Source: Legionella londiniensis (GTDB taxonomy: Bacteria; Pseudomonadota; Gammaproteobacteria; Legionellales; Legionellaceae). Taken from it: DNA of 64,000 nucleotides. The stretch lies in the NCBI RefSeq assembly GCF_001467825.1, contig NZ_LNYK01000014.1, forward strand, positions 315,297 to 379,296. The letters run 5' to 3'. The position numbers and the translations under genes were made by a program. The notes beneath the pieces were generated by a model. That model made no database searches and had not been told where the DNA came from. It worked only from the letters and a program-made list of their open reading frames with translations. Below, in pieces: positions 18,589 to 28,100 of this stretch. How positions within the stretch are numbered: position 1 is the stretch's first letter; each line of letters begins with the position of its first letter.

Positions 18589-20601
18589 ATGCAAGCAGGA
18601 CATCATCACGCTGAAAATCAGCACCGCCCCCTCAAGGACCACAGCGGGCACCACCAACACATGGTAGCGGATTTTCGCAAGCGGTTCTGGATAGCGACGC
18701 TTATCACCATTCCCGTCCTTCTTCTCTCGCCCATGATCCAAGATTTCCTGGGCATCAGGGAGTACCTTGCTTTTACCGGCGACAGTTATGTCTTGTTTGG
18801 CCTGTCATCTTTCATTTTCTTTTACGGCGGCTGGCCTTTTCTCAAAGGCATATACAATGAACTTCGCGATTTCAAACCGGGAATGATGACTTTAATTGCC
18901 ATCGCCATCACGGTGGCTTACGTTTATAGCTCCGCTGTGACATTTGGCGTGCAGGGCAAAATCTTTTTCTGGGAGCTTGCAACTTTAATTGACATCATGC
19001 TTTTAGGCCACTGGATTGAGATGCGCTCTATTTTGGGTGCAAGCCGGGCACTGAAAGCGTTGGTTAAACTCATGCCGTCCGAAGCACATAAGATCATGCC
19101 GGATGGAGAAGTGAAAGACGTCCTTATTGATGAGTTAGAAAAGGGCGATAAAGTTCTCATTAAACCAGGTGAAAAAATTCCGGCAGACGGTGAAGTGGTG
19201 AAAGGTGAAACCAGCGTCAATGAGTCGATGTTAACCGGTGAATCCAAGCCTGTTTACAAATCCAGGGGAGCCAATATTATCGGCGGCTCCATCAACGGCG
19301 AGGGGTCTATTCAAATTATAGTCAGGAAAACAGGAAAAGAATCATTCTTATCACAAGTCATTGAGCTGGTTCGTGAGGCGCAGGAAAGCAAATCAAAAAC
19401 GCAGGATCTGGCTAATCGAGCCGCTCTTTGGCTAACCATTATTGCTTTAACAGGCGGCGCTATTACATTACTGGTTTGGTTGTTTTTTACCGCTGAGGAT
19501 TTTGCGTTCGCGTTGGAACGGGCGGTCACTGTCATGGTCATTACCTGCCCGCATGCCCTGGGTTTGGCAGTGCCTTTGGTAGTCGCCGTATCCACAGCCA
19601 TTGCAGCAAGCAACGGCCTTTTAATCCGAAATCGCGCAGCCTTTGAACGGGCACGTAAAATCAACGCAATTGTATTTGATAAGACAGGAACCTTAACAAA
19701 AGGTGAATTTGGCGTGACGGATGTTTTAGTCCTGGATACAGAATTTTCAAAAGAAGACCTGCTGAATTTTGCGGCAGCGGTTGAATCCCACTCAGAACAC
19801 CCCATCGCAAAAGGCATTGTAAAATCCGCCAAAGAACAATGGGAGGTCGAGGCATTCAAATCCATTCCAGGCAAAGGAGCAGAGGGAATTGTTAAGAAAA
19901 AATCGGTTAAAGCCGTAAGCCCAGGTTATTTAAGGGAACAAGGTATCAAGATAAATAACAACGAGGTTCAAAAACTGACTGCGGAAGGAAAAACGGTTAT
20001 CTATGTTCTCCTTGAAAATAAGTTAGCCGGTGCCATCGCTCTTGCCGATGTTATCCGTCCTGAATCCTTCGACGCCATAAAAAAACTTAAAGAAATGGGC
20101 ATCAAGTGCCTGATGCTGACTGGCGATAATAAACAAGTCGCCGAATGGGTTGCAAAAGAAATTGGACTCGATGACTATTTTGCTGAAGTCCTGCCCCAGG
20201 AGAAAGTGAAAAAAATAAAAGAGGTACAAAGCCAGGGATTTCTTGTGGCCATGGCAGGAGACGGCGTCAATGACGCCCCGGCATTGGCGCAAGCCGATGT
20301 TGGCATTGCCATTGGCGCTGGAACAGATGTGGCCATTGAAACAGCAGACATTATTTTAGTGAAATCCAATCCCAAAGATGCCGTGGCCATATTGGCATTA
20401 GCCCGGGCAACCACCAATAAAATAATTCAAAATCTCATTTGGGCAACCGGATATAACGCCTTTGCCATTCCTGTCGCCGCCGGGGCACTCTATACCTATG
20501 GCATTTTGTTATCACCCGCAATGGCTGCGATTCTTATGTCATTAAGCACGGTCATTGTTGCCGTCAATGCAAAATTACTGCGAATCAAACAGGGAAGTTA
20601 A
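18589..20601 (+). CDS. P1B-type heavy-metal ATPase, CPH (CopB-like) class
   Basis: 670 residues. The N-terminus is His-rich (HHHAENQHR, GHHQHM) with no CxxC HMA domain. Membrane helices carry the metal site C320-P321-H322, the CPH signature of CopB-like copper/silver exporters rather than CPC. The phosphorylation site is D364 in DKTGTLTKG; the actuator loop has LTGES, and the hinge GDGVNDAPAL. It should export Cu or Ag from the cytoplasm across the inner membrane. The next gene, a VIT1/CCC1 transporter, starts 42 bases later on the same strand, suggesting a joint metal-detoxification operon. Confidence 0.92.
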   Translation: MQAGHHHAENQHRPLKDHSGHHQHMVADFRKRFWIATLITIPVLLLSPMIQDFLGIREYLAFTGDSYVLFGLSSFIFFYGGWPFLKGIYNELRDFKPGMMTLIAIAITVAYVYSSAVTFGVQGKIFFWELATLIDIMLLGHWIEMRSILGASRALKALVKLMPSEAHKIMPDGEVKDVLIDELEKGDKVLIKPGEKIPADGEVVKGETSVNESMLTGESKPVYKSRGANIIGGSINGEGSIQIIVRKTGKESFLSQVIELVREAQESKSKTQDLANRAALWLTIIALTGGAITLLVWLFFTAEDFAFALERAVTVMVITCPHALGLAVPLVVAVSTAIAASNGLLIRNRAAFERARKINAIVFDKTGTLTKGEFGVTDVLVLDTEFSKEDLLNFAAAVESHSEHPIAKGIVKSAKEQWEVEAFKSIPGKGAEGIVKKKSVKAVSPGYLREQGIKINNNEVQKLTAEGKTVIYVLLENKLAGAIALADVIRPESFDAIKKLKEMGIKCLMLTGDNKQVAEWVAKEIGLDDYFAEVLPQEKVKKIKEVQSQGFLVAMAGDGVNDAPALAQADVGIAIGAGTDVAIETADIILVKSNPKDAVAILALARATTNKIIQNLIWATGYNAFAIPVAAGALYTYGILLSPAMAAILMSLSTVIVAVNAKLLRIKQGS

Positions 20602-20642
20602 ATTATCCTGCTTATGACTAATCATTACAATAAGCCCGAATA

Positions 20643-21371
20643 ATGGACAATCAGCTAGAACATAGCCATAACAAAAAAGATATCAAGGAACGAATTGCAT
20701 CTCCTCATCAGCAAAATTACCTGCGGGACTGGATATACGGCGGGATTGATGGAGCGGTCACCACGTTTGCCATTGTGTCTGGCGTCGTGGGCGGGCATCT
20801 GTCGGCGCTTGTGATATTGATTCTTGGGTTTGCTAACTTATTTGCGGATGGCTTCTCAATGGCTGTCAGCAATTATATTGGTACCAAATCAGAAGAAGAC
20901 CAGTACTACAAATACAAATCTATTGAAGCAAAACACATAGATTTAGCGCCAGAGGGTGAAAAAGCAGAAATCAGAGAAATATTTAAGCAGAAAGGATTAT
21001 CAGGAACCCTCCTGGATTTGGTGGTTGATGAAATTACTTCCAATAAAACCTTATGGATTAAAACCATGCTTCAGGAAGAGTACGGGCTGCCGCAAACGCC
21101 CCGCAATCCGGTCAAAGCTGGGATGTATACTTTTTTTGCCTTTCTTTTATTTGGATTAATTCCATTAGTTCCTTATGTTTTAAAACTTACAGATCCTTTT
21201 TTCTGGTCTTGTTTCAGCACTGGAGTTACTTTTTTTATCATTGGGTCAATAAAATCTCTTTGGTCCGTAAAGCCATGGTATTATTCCGGCATGCAAACAT
21301 TGATGCTCGGCTCTGCAACCGCAACGCTTGCCTATCTCATAGGCCGGTTTCTTCATGCTTACCTTGCTTAA
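20643..21371 (+). CDS. VIT1/CCC1-family metal transporter
   Basis: 242 residues. The N-terminal YGGIDGAVTTFAIVSGVVGG and the following FADGFSMAVSNYIGTKSE are signature segments of vacuolar iron/manganese transporter homologues. Five membrane helices and a hydrophilic Glu-rich metal-collecting region (about 80-140) are visible. In bacteria these proteins export Fe(II) or Mn(II). Placement right after a CPH ATPase suggests a metal-efflux pair. Confidence 0.9.
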   Translation: MDNQLEHSHNKKDIKERIASPHQQNYLRDWIYGGIDGAVTTFAIVSGVVGGHLSALVILILGFANLFADGFSMAVSNYIGTKSEEDQYYKYKSIEAKHIDLAPEGEKAEIREIFKQKGLSGTLLDLVVDEITSNKTLWIKTMLQEEYGLPQTPRNPVKAGMYTFFAFLLFGLIPLVPYVLKLTDPFFWSCFSTGVTFFIIGSIKSLWSVKPWYYSGMQTLMLGSATATLAYLIGRFLHAYLA

Positions 21372-21437
21372 CCTGAATGACAACAAACTGGCGGCATGGC
21401 TTATTCCGGATTGCGCTTCGGGCTTTTATTTCAGATT

Positions 21438-21453
21438 TTTCGCGATCGCGAAA
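21438..21453. promoter_or_regulatory. Perfect 16-bp palindrome before the TehB-like gene
   Basis: TTTCGCGATCGCGAAA is fully self-complementary and sits about 60 bases before the methyltransferase start, in an otherwise AT-rich gap. It could be an operator for a dimeric repressor; the regulator is unknown. Confidence 0.45.
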
Positions 21454-21512
21454 CACCACATAGAATGCATATAATTAACCAAAAATAGAATAATCATTGC
21501 GCAGGTAAAAGG

Positions 21513-22418
21513 ATGAATAGCTATCAACAGACTCAACCGGGATTAAGGGCTTACAAACAAATTGAACTCAACAGCACGAAGAATCTTCAGTTTTTTCTGG
21601 ATAAACACAGCACCAAGGAAGGAACCTGGGGACATCTGAACGTTCATGAAGGTACTGTTGACTTTGTTTTTCTCGATGGCCAGGGAAATGAGCTTTTGCG
21701 CCGTACCTTAAATCCTGAATCGCCAACCTTTGTGATACCGCCCGCATCATGGCATAAAATTGCCTCAACAAGCAAAGATTTCAGGGCTAACTTGCAGTTT
21801 TACTGCCAACCCCATCGATATTTTGAAAAAAAATATCGTCTTGCGCCTGTTCATCACGATTTATTGTATATCCTGCAAACCTACCTGCAGGAGCGAGAGG
21901 AAATGTCTATTTTGGACATTGGCTGCGGCTCGGGACGAAATCCTTTGTATCTTGCCTTATCCCGGCACAGTATTCTCGGTATAGATAAAAATGAGGGCCT
22001 GATTCAAAATATTCGGGATATTGCAGAACAAGAGCAATTATCGAATATGGACACCCTCGTTCATGATTTGAATCAACCGCTGCCCATTAGGGACAAGTGT
22101 TTTGACTTTATCTACTCGACCGTGGCCCTGCAATTTTTACACCCCGCCACCATTCAGCCGTTACTGACAAAACTGCAATCGCTGACCTTGACAGGAGGAA
22201 TGCATTTTCTGGTTTTTCCAATTAAGGCTAAACCCTACAGTTACCCCGATAGTTTTACTTATTTGGCAGAAACAAATGAGCTCTATCATTTTTATCAAGA
22301 CAGCGGCTGGTCTATTTTAGAATACAGAGAAAAACCAGGCCAATTGCATAAGCTGGATGAAAGCGGCAAGCCCAAACAAGGCATGTTTGGGCTGCTGCTC
22401 GCCAGGAAGCATTTATAA
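21513..22418 (+). CDS. tehB: TehB-like SAM methyltransferase with N-terminal DUF1971/cupin-like domain
   Basis: 301 residues in two parts. Residues 1-105 form a small beta-rich domain (WGHLNVHEGTVDFVFLDG, then PPASWHKI) like the N-terminal domain of long TehB proteins. Residues 125-300 are a class I methyltransferase with the SAM loop LDIGCGSGRNPLYLAL and an acidic motif II region. TehB methylates tellurite, and possibly other substrates, in the cytoplasm. RBS AAAGGATG lies just before the start. No tehA is adjacent. Confidence 0.88.
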   Translation: MNSYQQTQPGLRAYKQIELNSTKNLQFFLDKHSTKEGTWGHLNVHEGTVDFVFLDGQGNELLRRTLNPESPTFVIPPASWHKIASTSKDFRANLQFYCQPHRYFEKKYRLAPVHHDLLYILQTYLQEREEMSILDIGCGSGRNPLYLALSRHSILGIDKNEGLIQNIRDIAEQEQLSNMDTLVHDLNQPLPIRDKCFDFIYSTVALQFLHPATIQPLLTKLQSLTLTGGMHFLVFPIKAKPYSYPDSFTYLAETNELYHFYQDSGWSILEYREKPGQLHKLDESGKPKQGMFGLLLARKHL

Positions 22419-22486
22419 AACTTCCAAGGGTGCTGATGGCAAAAAGCCTTTCTTGAATCCGAAGATGCCAGGATGGGAGCAATCCC

Positions 22487-22927
22487 CTACCTCCCCTCTT
22501 CAATAGAAAGCAATTCTTTCAAGGCTATTTGGTTATCAAGAATATCCGCAAGCGTGTACCTCTTTAACACAGCCAAAAAACTTTCTTTTGCCTCAAATAA
22601 AATACGTTTTAACTTGCAAACAGGCGCGATGCAGCAGGTTGCTTTTTCCTGATTAAAACAAGGCACCAAATCAAAATTTGGTTCGAGCTTGATAACCAAC
22701 TCCCCTAAATTAATTGTTGAGGGGTTTTGTGCAATCATAATCCCGCCGCTTTTGCCGCGAATGGTTTTAATCACACCCAACTTTGATAGATTGTGAATGA
22801 TTTTTAGCAAATGATTGGATGATATTGCATAAGCATTGGCAATATCGTTAATGGTGCATAACTCTTTTCTCAATGCAACATAGATCAATGCTCTCAATGA
22901 ATAATCGGTAAACTGGGTTAACTGCAT
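22487..22927 (-). CDS. nsrR: Rrf2-family NO-sensing repressor
   Basis: 146 residues with an N-terminal winged helix (MQLTQFTDYSLRALIYVAL, a standard NsrR opening) and the iron-sulfur cysteines in the C-terminal half (PCF, TCCIAPVC). NsrR holds a [4Fe-4S] or [2Fe-2S] cluster destroyed by nitric oxide, which lifts repression. It is divergent from a truncated-globin/reductase pair, and the intergenic region contains a near-perfect NsrR palindrome. Both support the name rather than IscR or another Rrf2 member. Confidence 0.9.
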   Translation of the reverse strand: MQLTQFTDYSLRALIYVALRKELCTINDIANAYAISSNHLLKIIHNLSKLGVIKTIRGKSGGIMIAQNPSTINLGELVIKLEPNFDLVPCFNQEKATCCIAPVCKLKRILFEAKESFLAVLKRYTLADILDNQIALKELLSIEEGR

Positions 22928-22950
22928 ATAAAATCACTCTAAATCATTTC

Positions 22951-22997
22951 TTGACTGGTATTATTTCTTTTTATAAGATGCATTTCAAATACATCTT
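22951..22997 (+). promoter_or_regulatory. NsrR box overlapping the globin promoter
   Basis: A 23-base palindrome at 22975-22997 (AAGATGCATTT, centre C, AAATACATCTT) matches in 10 of 11 arm positions and agrees with the AAG-x4-ATTT-x-AAA-x4-CTT form known for NsrR. TTGACT at 22951-22956 and TAAGAT at 22974-22979 form a possible promoter with 17-base spacing, so bound NsrR would cover the -10. Confidence 0.8.
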
Positions 22998-23010
22998 TAA
23001 GGAGTATACC

Positions 23011-23379
23011 ATGCCTGAATCATTATTTGAGCGCTTAGGCGGCCAAAATGCCGTCAATACTGCTGTTGATATCTTTTACCGCAAAATGTTAACTGACAAT
23101 AGGGTCAGTCATTTTTTTGATGACGTCGATATGGAGCAGCAAATCCTCAAGCAAAAAGGTTTCTTAACTATGGTTTTCGGCGGGCCAAACAATTACAGCG
23201 GCAAAAACATGCGCGAAGGCCATCGCCATTTAATCAAGCGCGGGTTAAATGACACTCATGTGGATATTGTCATTGAGCACCTGGGAGCAACTTTGCGAGA
23301 GCTCGGCGCTAGTGAAAAAGATATTCAGGAAGTAGCCGCTATCGCCAACAGCGTGCGTGATGACGTATTAGACAGGTGA
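23011..23379 (+). CDS. Group I truncated haemoglobin
   Basis: About 122 residues from ATG 23011, which follows AAGGAG; longer starts upstream would overlap the NsrR box. The sequence SLFERLGGQNAV, then FYRKMLTDNRVSHFF, and the haem-pocket helix with KNMREGHRHL are standard for 2-on-2 globins, with H in EGHRHL as proximal ligand candidate. It likely binds O2 and NO and oxidises NO to nitrate, using electrons from the reductase encoded four bases downstream. Confidence 0.9.
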   Translation: MPESLFERLGGQNAVNTAVDIFYRKMLTDNRVSHFFDDVDMEQQILKQKGFLTMVFGGPNNYSGKNMREGHRHLIKRGLNDTHVDIVIEHLGATLRELGASEKDIQEVAAIANSVRDDVLDR

Positions 23380-23383
23380 TGCT

Positions 23384-24343
23384 ATGACTGAACTGCATTA
23401 CCATGAGCAAGTCCTCCATTCCCTGGAGGGAGAGTCCGTGCTTGATTGCCTGTTGCGGCATGAAATCGATTATCCTCATGCCTGCCGCTCGGGTGTTTGC
23501 CAGGCCTGTTTGATAAAAACAAGTGAAAGCCCAATCGACTCACAATGGCAGCAAGGCCTGCCTGATACTTTAAAATCTCAAGGATACTTTCTTGCTTGTC
23601 AGGCCAAACCGGCGAACAAAATCCATTTGAAAGACCCGGATGCCGCGGAATGTGAACAACAAGCCCTGATTACGGAGCTCTCTCCCCTCACTCATAATGT
23701 CATTCGAGTCAAACTGCTAGCGGAACACCTGGAAAGCTGGATCCCGGGGCAATACCTCAATCTAATCAATCCTGACGGCATATCGCGAAGCTATTCCATC
23801 GCCAATATACCGGCTAAAGAAGGATATATTGAACTGCATATCAAGCTTCAGGAAAACGGAGCGATGAGCGGATGGTTGCGGAAAACAGCGGTTGTTGATA
23901 TGGCGATTCATATTCGCGGCCCTTTTGGCAAATGCTATTATATGAATCCTGAAAAATCATCATTTGACATGCTGCTGGCCGGAACCGGTACAGGATTAGC
24001 CCCTTTATTAGCCATCGCCAAAACTGCTTTAAGCGAAAAGCATCAAGGCAAAATCAGCCTAATCCACGGAGGATGCCAGGACAGTGACATCTATTATGCT
24101 GAAGAGCTGCAAACACTGGAGCTATTTTATGAAAATTTCAAATACATTCCCTGTGTTTTAAAATCCAGTGGGCTTTATCCTGAGGCTGATATTTTCGATA
24201 AAACGCTCTCTTGCCTGTCTCCTGACATCAACAATATGCAGATATATGTGTGCGGGCCAAAAGAAACTGTAAATAAATTAAAAACAAAGGTGTTTCTGGC
24301 GGGTATTCCTTCTGCAAAAATTTTTAGTGACCCGTTTTTCTGA
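23384..24343 (+). CDS. 2Fe-2S ferredoxin/FAD-NAD(P)H oxidoreductase
   Basis: 319 residues. The N-terminal plant-type ferredoxin has cysteines in CRSGVCQACL and FLACQA (C-x4-C-x2-C then C). The C-terminal ferredoxin-NADP reductase part has the FAD motif RSYSIAN, the NAD site GTGTGLAPLLAI and the terminal CGP. It should pass electrons from NAD(P)H to the adjacent truncated globin for NO detoxification. The start lies four bases after the globin stop: one operon under the NsrR box. Confidence 0.88.
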   Translation: MTELHYHEQVLHSLEGESVLDCLLRHEIDYPHACRSGVCQACLIKTSESPIDSQWQQGLPDTLKSQGYFLACQAKPANKIHLKDPDAAECEQQALITELSPLTHNVIRVKLLAEHLESWIPGQYLNLINPDGISRSYSIANIPAKEGYIELHIKLQENGAMSGWLRKTAVVDMAIHIRGPFGKCYYMNPEKSSFDMLLAGTGTGLAPLLAIAKTALSEKHQGKISLIHGGCQDSDIYYAEELQTLELFYENFKYIPCVLKSSGLYPEADIFDKTLSCLSPDINNMQIYVCGPKETVNKLKTKVFLAGIPSAKIFSDPFF

Positions 24344-24611
24344 AACGAAAAACAACGAGGCATAGAAGAGATCTCATCATCCTAAACCATGGTTGCATAA
24401 CTTGGCAGCAACCTCCCGGTAATGCGTTTTTGTTTTTGCTCTTTTATTTATATTGACTCGATTTTACTCAATCAAACATTCTATCGCTTTACAAGCAGCC
24501 ATGGAGCCGAAGCAAATTTCCACATGTTTAAAGCTGCTTTGTTTCATTAAATAAGCAGATATCGTCAAAAAATCTAAAACTCAAGCCGAATGACTTGTTC
24601 TTTCAGGCAAG
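24344..24611. other. Gene-free stretch upstream of repeat copy 2
   Basis: No gene, RNA or clear terminator is visible in this part of the 790-base gap 24344-25134. Confidence 0.4.
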
Positions 24612-24925
24612 AAAATCTTGCAGTCAAGGCTGGTTTTTTACTTTTTCTCTGGTAATATTGACAATTCATTTCCGGCTAATTTCATTCAAAATATCCTGTG
24701 GATAATTTTTTACTCATCTCGCCAATTTTTCTAACTTCAAGTAATGCAGTTCATCAAAACCCAATATTGACAAGGGCTTCAGGCTATAATTTCTATTCCC
24801 TCGCCTTTTAATTTATCCACAAAATCTGTGGATAAAGCTGTGAACAGCCTATTAAAAGCCTTGAAAAACAAGCCCTTTTCAGGAGTGGTTTGCGATTTTC
24901 CAGGGTTTCCATTTGAAGTGCAATG
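24612..24925 (+). repeat. Intergenic DnaA-box repeat element, copy 2
   Basis: Same element and orientation as 16306-16620. The DnaA-box sequences are at 24697-24705, 24813-24821 and 24827-24835, in the same arrangement. The segment after the inverted pair is almost identical to copy 1. It ends about 210 bases before the 3111-residue gene; a third copy lies just after that gene. Confidence 0.75.
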
Positions 24926-25134
24926 TACCGTGCTACGGCTAGCTAGAGCATGTCTTAATCTGGTTCGGTATCGAATTCTGGCCCGCAAAATTATTTAGCC
25001 AGAAAGAATAACCAAAAACAATTCATAATAAAGCCATCATTTAAACACTTTGATTTTACCAAATCCAATCATTGTGTTATATTTTAAGCAATCAGGATTA
25101 ATTTCTTTCTTTTTATTAAAATTAGAGTCAAACT

Positions 25135-28100
25135 ATGGCAAATAAAGACATCAAAACCCAATCCGGTGAGCATTCTGAAACAGTCAGCATCCAACAAGAA
25201 AGCCTCAAAGAAGCTTTGAACAATCTTTATGCTAAAGAGGAGATTGTACGCTATCACATTGAGGGTGAATCCCCTGAAATTAAAAAATACAATGAGCTTT
25301 TGACGGATTTATTCTGGCTGAATCAACGACGAGCCAACATCAAAAACCTTACCGGAGAACTGGCGTTTAATCCTTCCCTGCTTTCCAGCAACGAGCCTAA
25401 AGAAGCCAAATTGCGTAAAGCCAAAGTGGATTTGGTTAAAGGCACAGGATCTGATTTTGGCTTGCAAATCCAGCAACAGCAGCAACAGCAACAGCAGCAA
25501 CAACAACAGCAACAGACCACTGTGGCAGTCAAAAGAAAGGCCAGAAAAACCAAACCGGAGGATACGGATGCTGATCTTTTAAATAAAGAAAGCGGCAAAG
25601 AAGGGATCTATCAGCAATATCTAACCAGAAGTAATCTGATTGAACATATGGCAGCTTTTAATGCCAAAAGCCACCCTGATAAAAGGCCTGATCTATATAA
25701 AATTTGGGATAACCTGGTAGGCCAGGGTGTAGAGCGTATTGTTGATCCCAGAAGAAGAATCCATGGCGTTACCCCTGAGGCCATGGAAAAAATTATAGGA
25801 CAGTATCATGAGTTTTCTTACGGCCTGGTGCTTGATAATTTACCACCGGGATTTTATATCGAAAGACAGGAAAATGAGGAAGGCAACATTAACCAGGTTT
25901 TATGTTACAGCGATAAGCCTGAATACCAACATCAAGACAAAACGACCCCACTGACAATTCAGGTGACCGTCCCGCCTGAGCCGCCTCTTCCCACTTATGC
26001 GCAATTAGTTTTACTTAAGCTTCAGCAAACTGAGCCTCAGGCAAATGCCGATCGAATTTTAAGCGTAATGTCCGAAAAGGATAAGCAATTCAAATACCCG
26101 GACAAAAAGCAATTGAATCTTTTGTTTGATCAAAAAGCAAAACCTGAGCAGAAAAAAGCTGCTTTCTGGCATTTCTATGCGGATTTGAATTCCACTGTCA
26201 GCAATGAAGAGGTTGATAATTTAAAAAAACAATGCGAAACGCTTGGTTTTGAAAAAAACCATTACCAAGGCCTGGCCGGCATTTTACTGAATCAAGGCGA
26301 TGCGGGAGTAAAACAATTTTTGAATCAATTGGCAGGGCTTGAGTCAAAAGGCCTCTACAAAGAATTTAAGCGCATTTTTCTGGACCATACCGGCAATTAT
26401 CAACAATTCATGAGCAAGGAAGGCCAGGAAAACCTCGAAAAATTCGCAAAGCTCGCCAGTGAAGAGAAGGTATGGTGGGAAGCTTTAGTCAAACAGCACC
26501 ACGCCGCGGGCAATCGGGTTGATTTTAATGAATTATTTAATGCCTATCAGTATTTTCTGCAGGAAACAAAAAGCCTCGGAATAACGAGGTTAACCAATTC
26601 CTGCCCTTTAACCGATATAGGGCATATGAAAACAGCGCTCGACCGCTGCTTATACATTTTAAAAAATGCAGCTGACCCAAAAGAGCAGATGGCTTACCTG
26701 CATGCCCTCGATTTCGGACCCCATGGCGCCTATATGGCCAGCCGTTATGATAATTACGCCATCGTATCAAGCCAGATGGCATTAAGCCCACTGTCCGGGA
26801 GGCTCCCGCCTTATCAATTCCCTGAGAAAATTAAAGTTTCGGCTGATTTGGGGAAAGCCCCGCAAATCGGTTACTCAAAGTCCGTATTGACCTCAAATGC
26901 AGAAGCCGAGCTATTGGACCCTAATGATCCTAAAAATGCCAAAATATATGAGCAATTTCGAGATAAGAACATTCTAAGAAGTAAAGGACTTCAGGATTAT
27001 AACTATGCAAGCGAGTTTAGAGTATACCGCTGCCCGTTCCTTGCCGGAACCCCTTATTTAAGGATTGGCCACAGGCAAATTGAAACTCAACATCCAGACT
27101 CCAAACAAAAAATACTGGCTCATGAGGAAGAATATCAGTTTTTCGAACCAGGCCGCCTCCCGCCTGCAACCTGGGGAGGTGTTACTTTAAATACCAAAGA
27201 ATCTATTACCCTTGACCCCCACAAGGAAGACCCGCGCTTTCTCGATTATACCCCCCCTGCTCGTGACCAACTTTTTTATCTCGCTTCGAAATTATCTTAT
27301 GAGGATATGGTTAAAAATTACTATCGCTTTGTCGGTAAACAGGAAGGTTCCTATCCTCTGGAAATTTATCAGGAAATTGAGAACTTGATTAAAAATGATA
27401 AAACCCTGACAGATGAGGATAGATGCAGGTTCCTGAGCGTTTGCGCTTTGGTGACCACCAATGATTCTCTCTCCGACAACCCAGCTCTTGAGGCCAAAGC
27501 GCTGCTTGAATCGCTTAAAAATATACAAAATCATGGCGGGGATCTGCTTGCCTATCTCGAAGATATCATCATGCCTCAGGGCCAGGAGCAACAATTTTCG
27601 CTCGGGGAATTGAAAAATATTGCTGATTTTATTGCTGCCGGGATAAAGAACGTTGAGCCTTCTGAAGCTTCAAATATAATAGGTAATTCCGTAATACAAT
27701 TGATGAATTTATACGGAAATTTCCCTGGGAATAAAGAGTCTATCGGCATCATCCTTGACAACATCAAGAAGCAACAGGAGCGTAACCCTGCATTATCAAT
27801 TGCGGATTATTTAGAGGTACATGCAAAAACAGCCATAGCTATACGCTATGGCTTCGACAACCGAAAAGAAGCGATTGATTTTTGCACCTTATTGTCTTCA
27901 TTGGACCTGGAGCTTGATTCTAAAACAAAAGACACGACTTCTGTTATATACCTGGGCCTGGAACTGGATGAAAATTTCAGGAAATTAGAGTCCGAGGAAA
28001 GATCGCTTCTTGTCTCTCTCTTTAAAGAAATCAATATCGAAGAATCAAATAAATTGCTGTCTATCCCGCAGGTTCAGCAATTAATAGACGATATCAACGA

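Noticed and set aside
19311-19874. Long minus-strand frame inside the metal ATPase
   Set aside because: Antisense shadow of a well-conserved gene, with no ribosome site.
25309-25598. Minus-strand frames with poly-Leu and poly-Cys
   Set aside because: They are shadows of the CAG/CAA tract in the 3111-residue gene.
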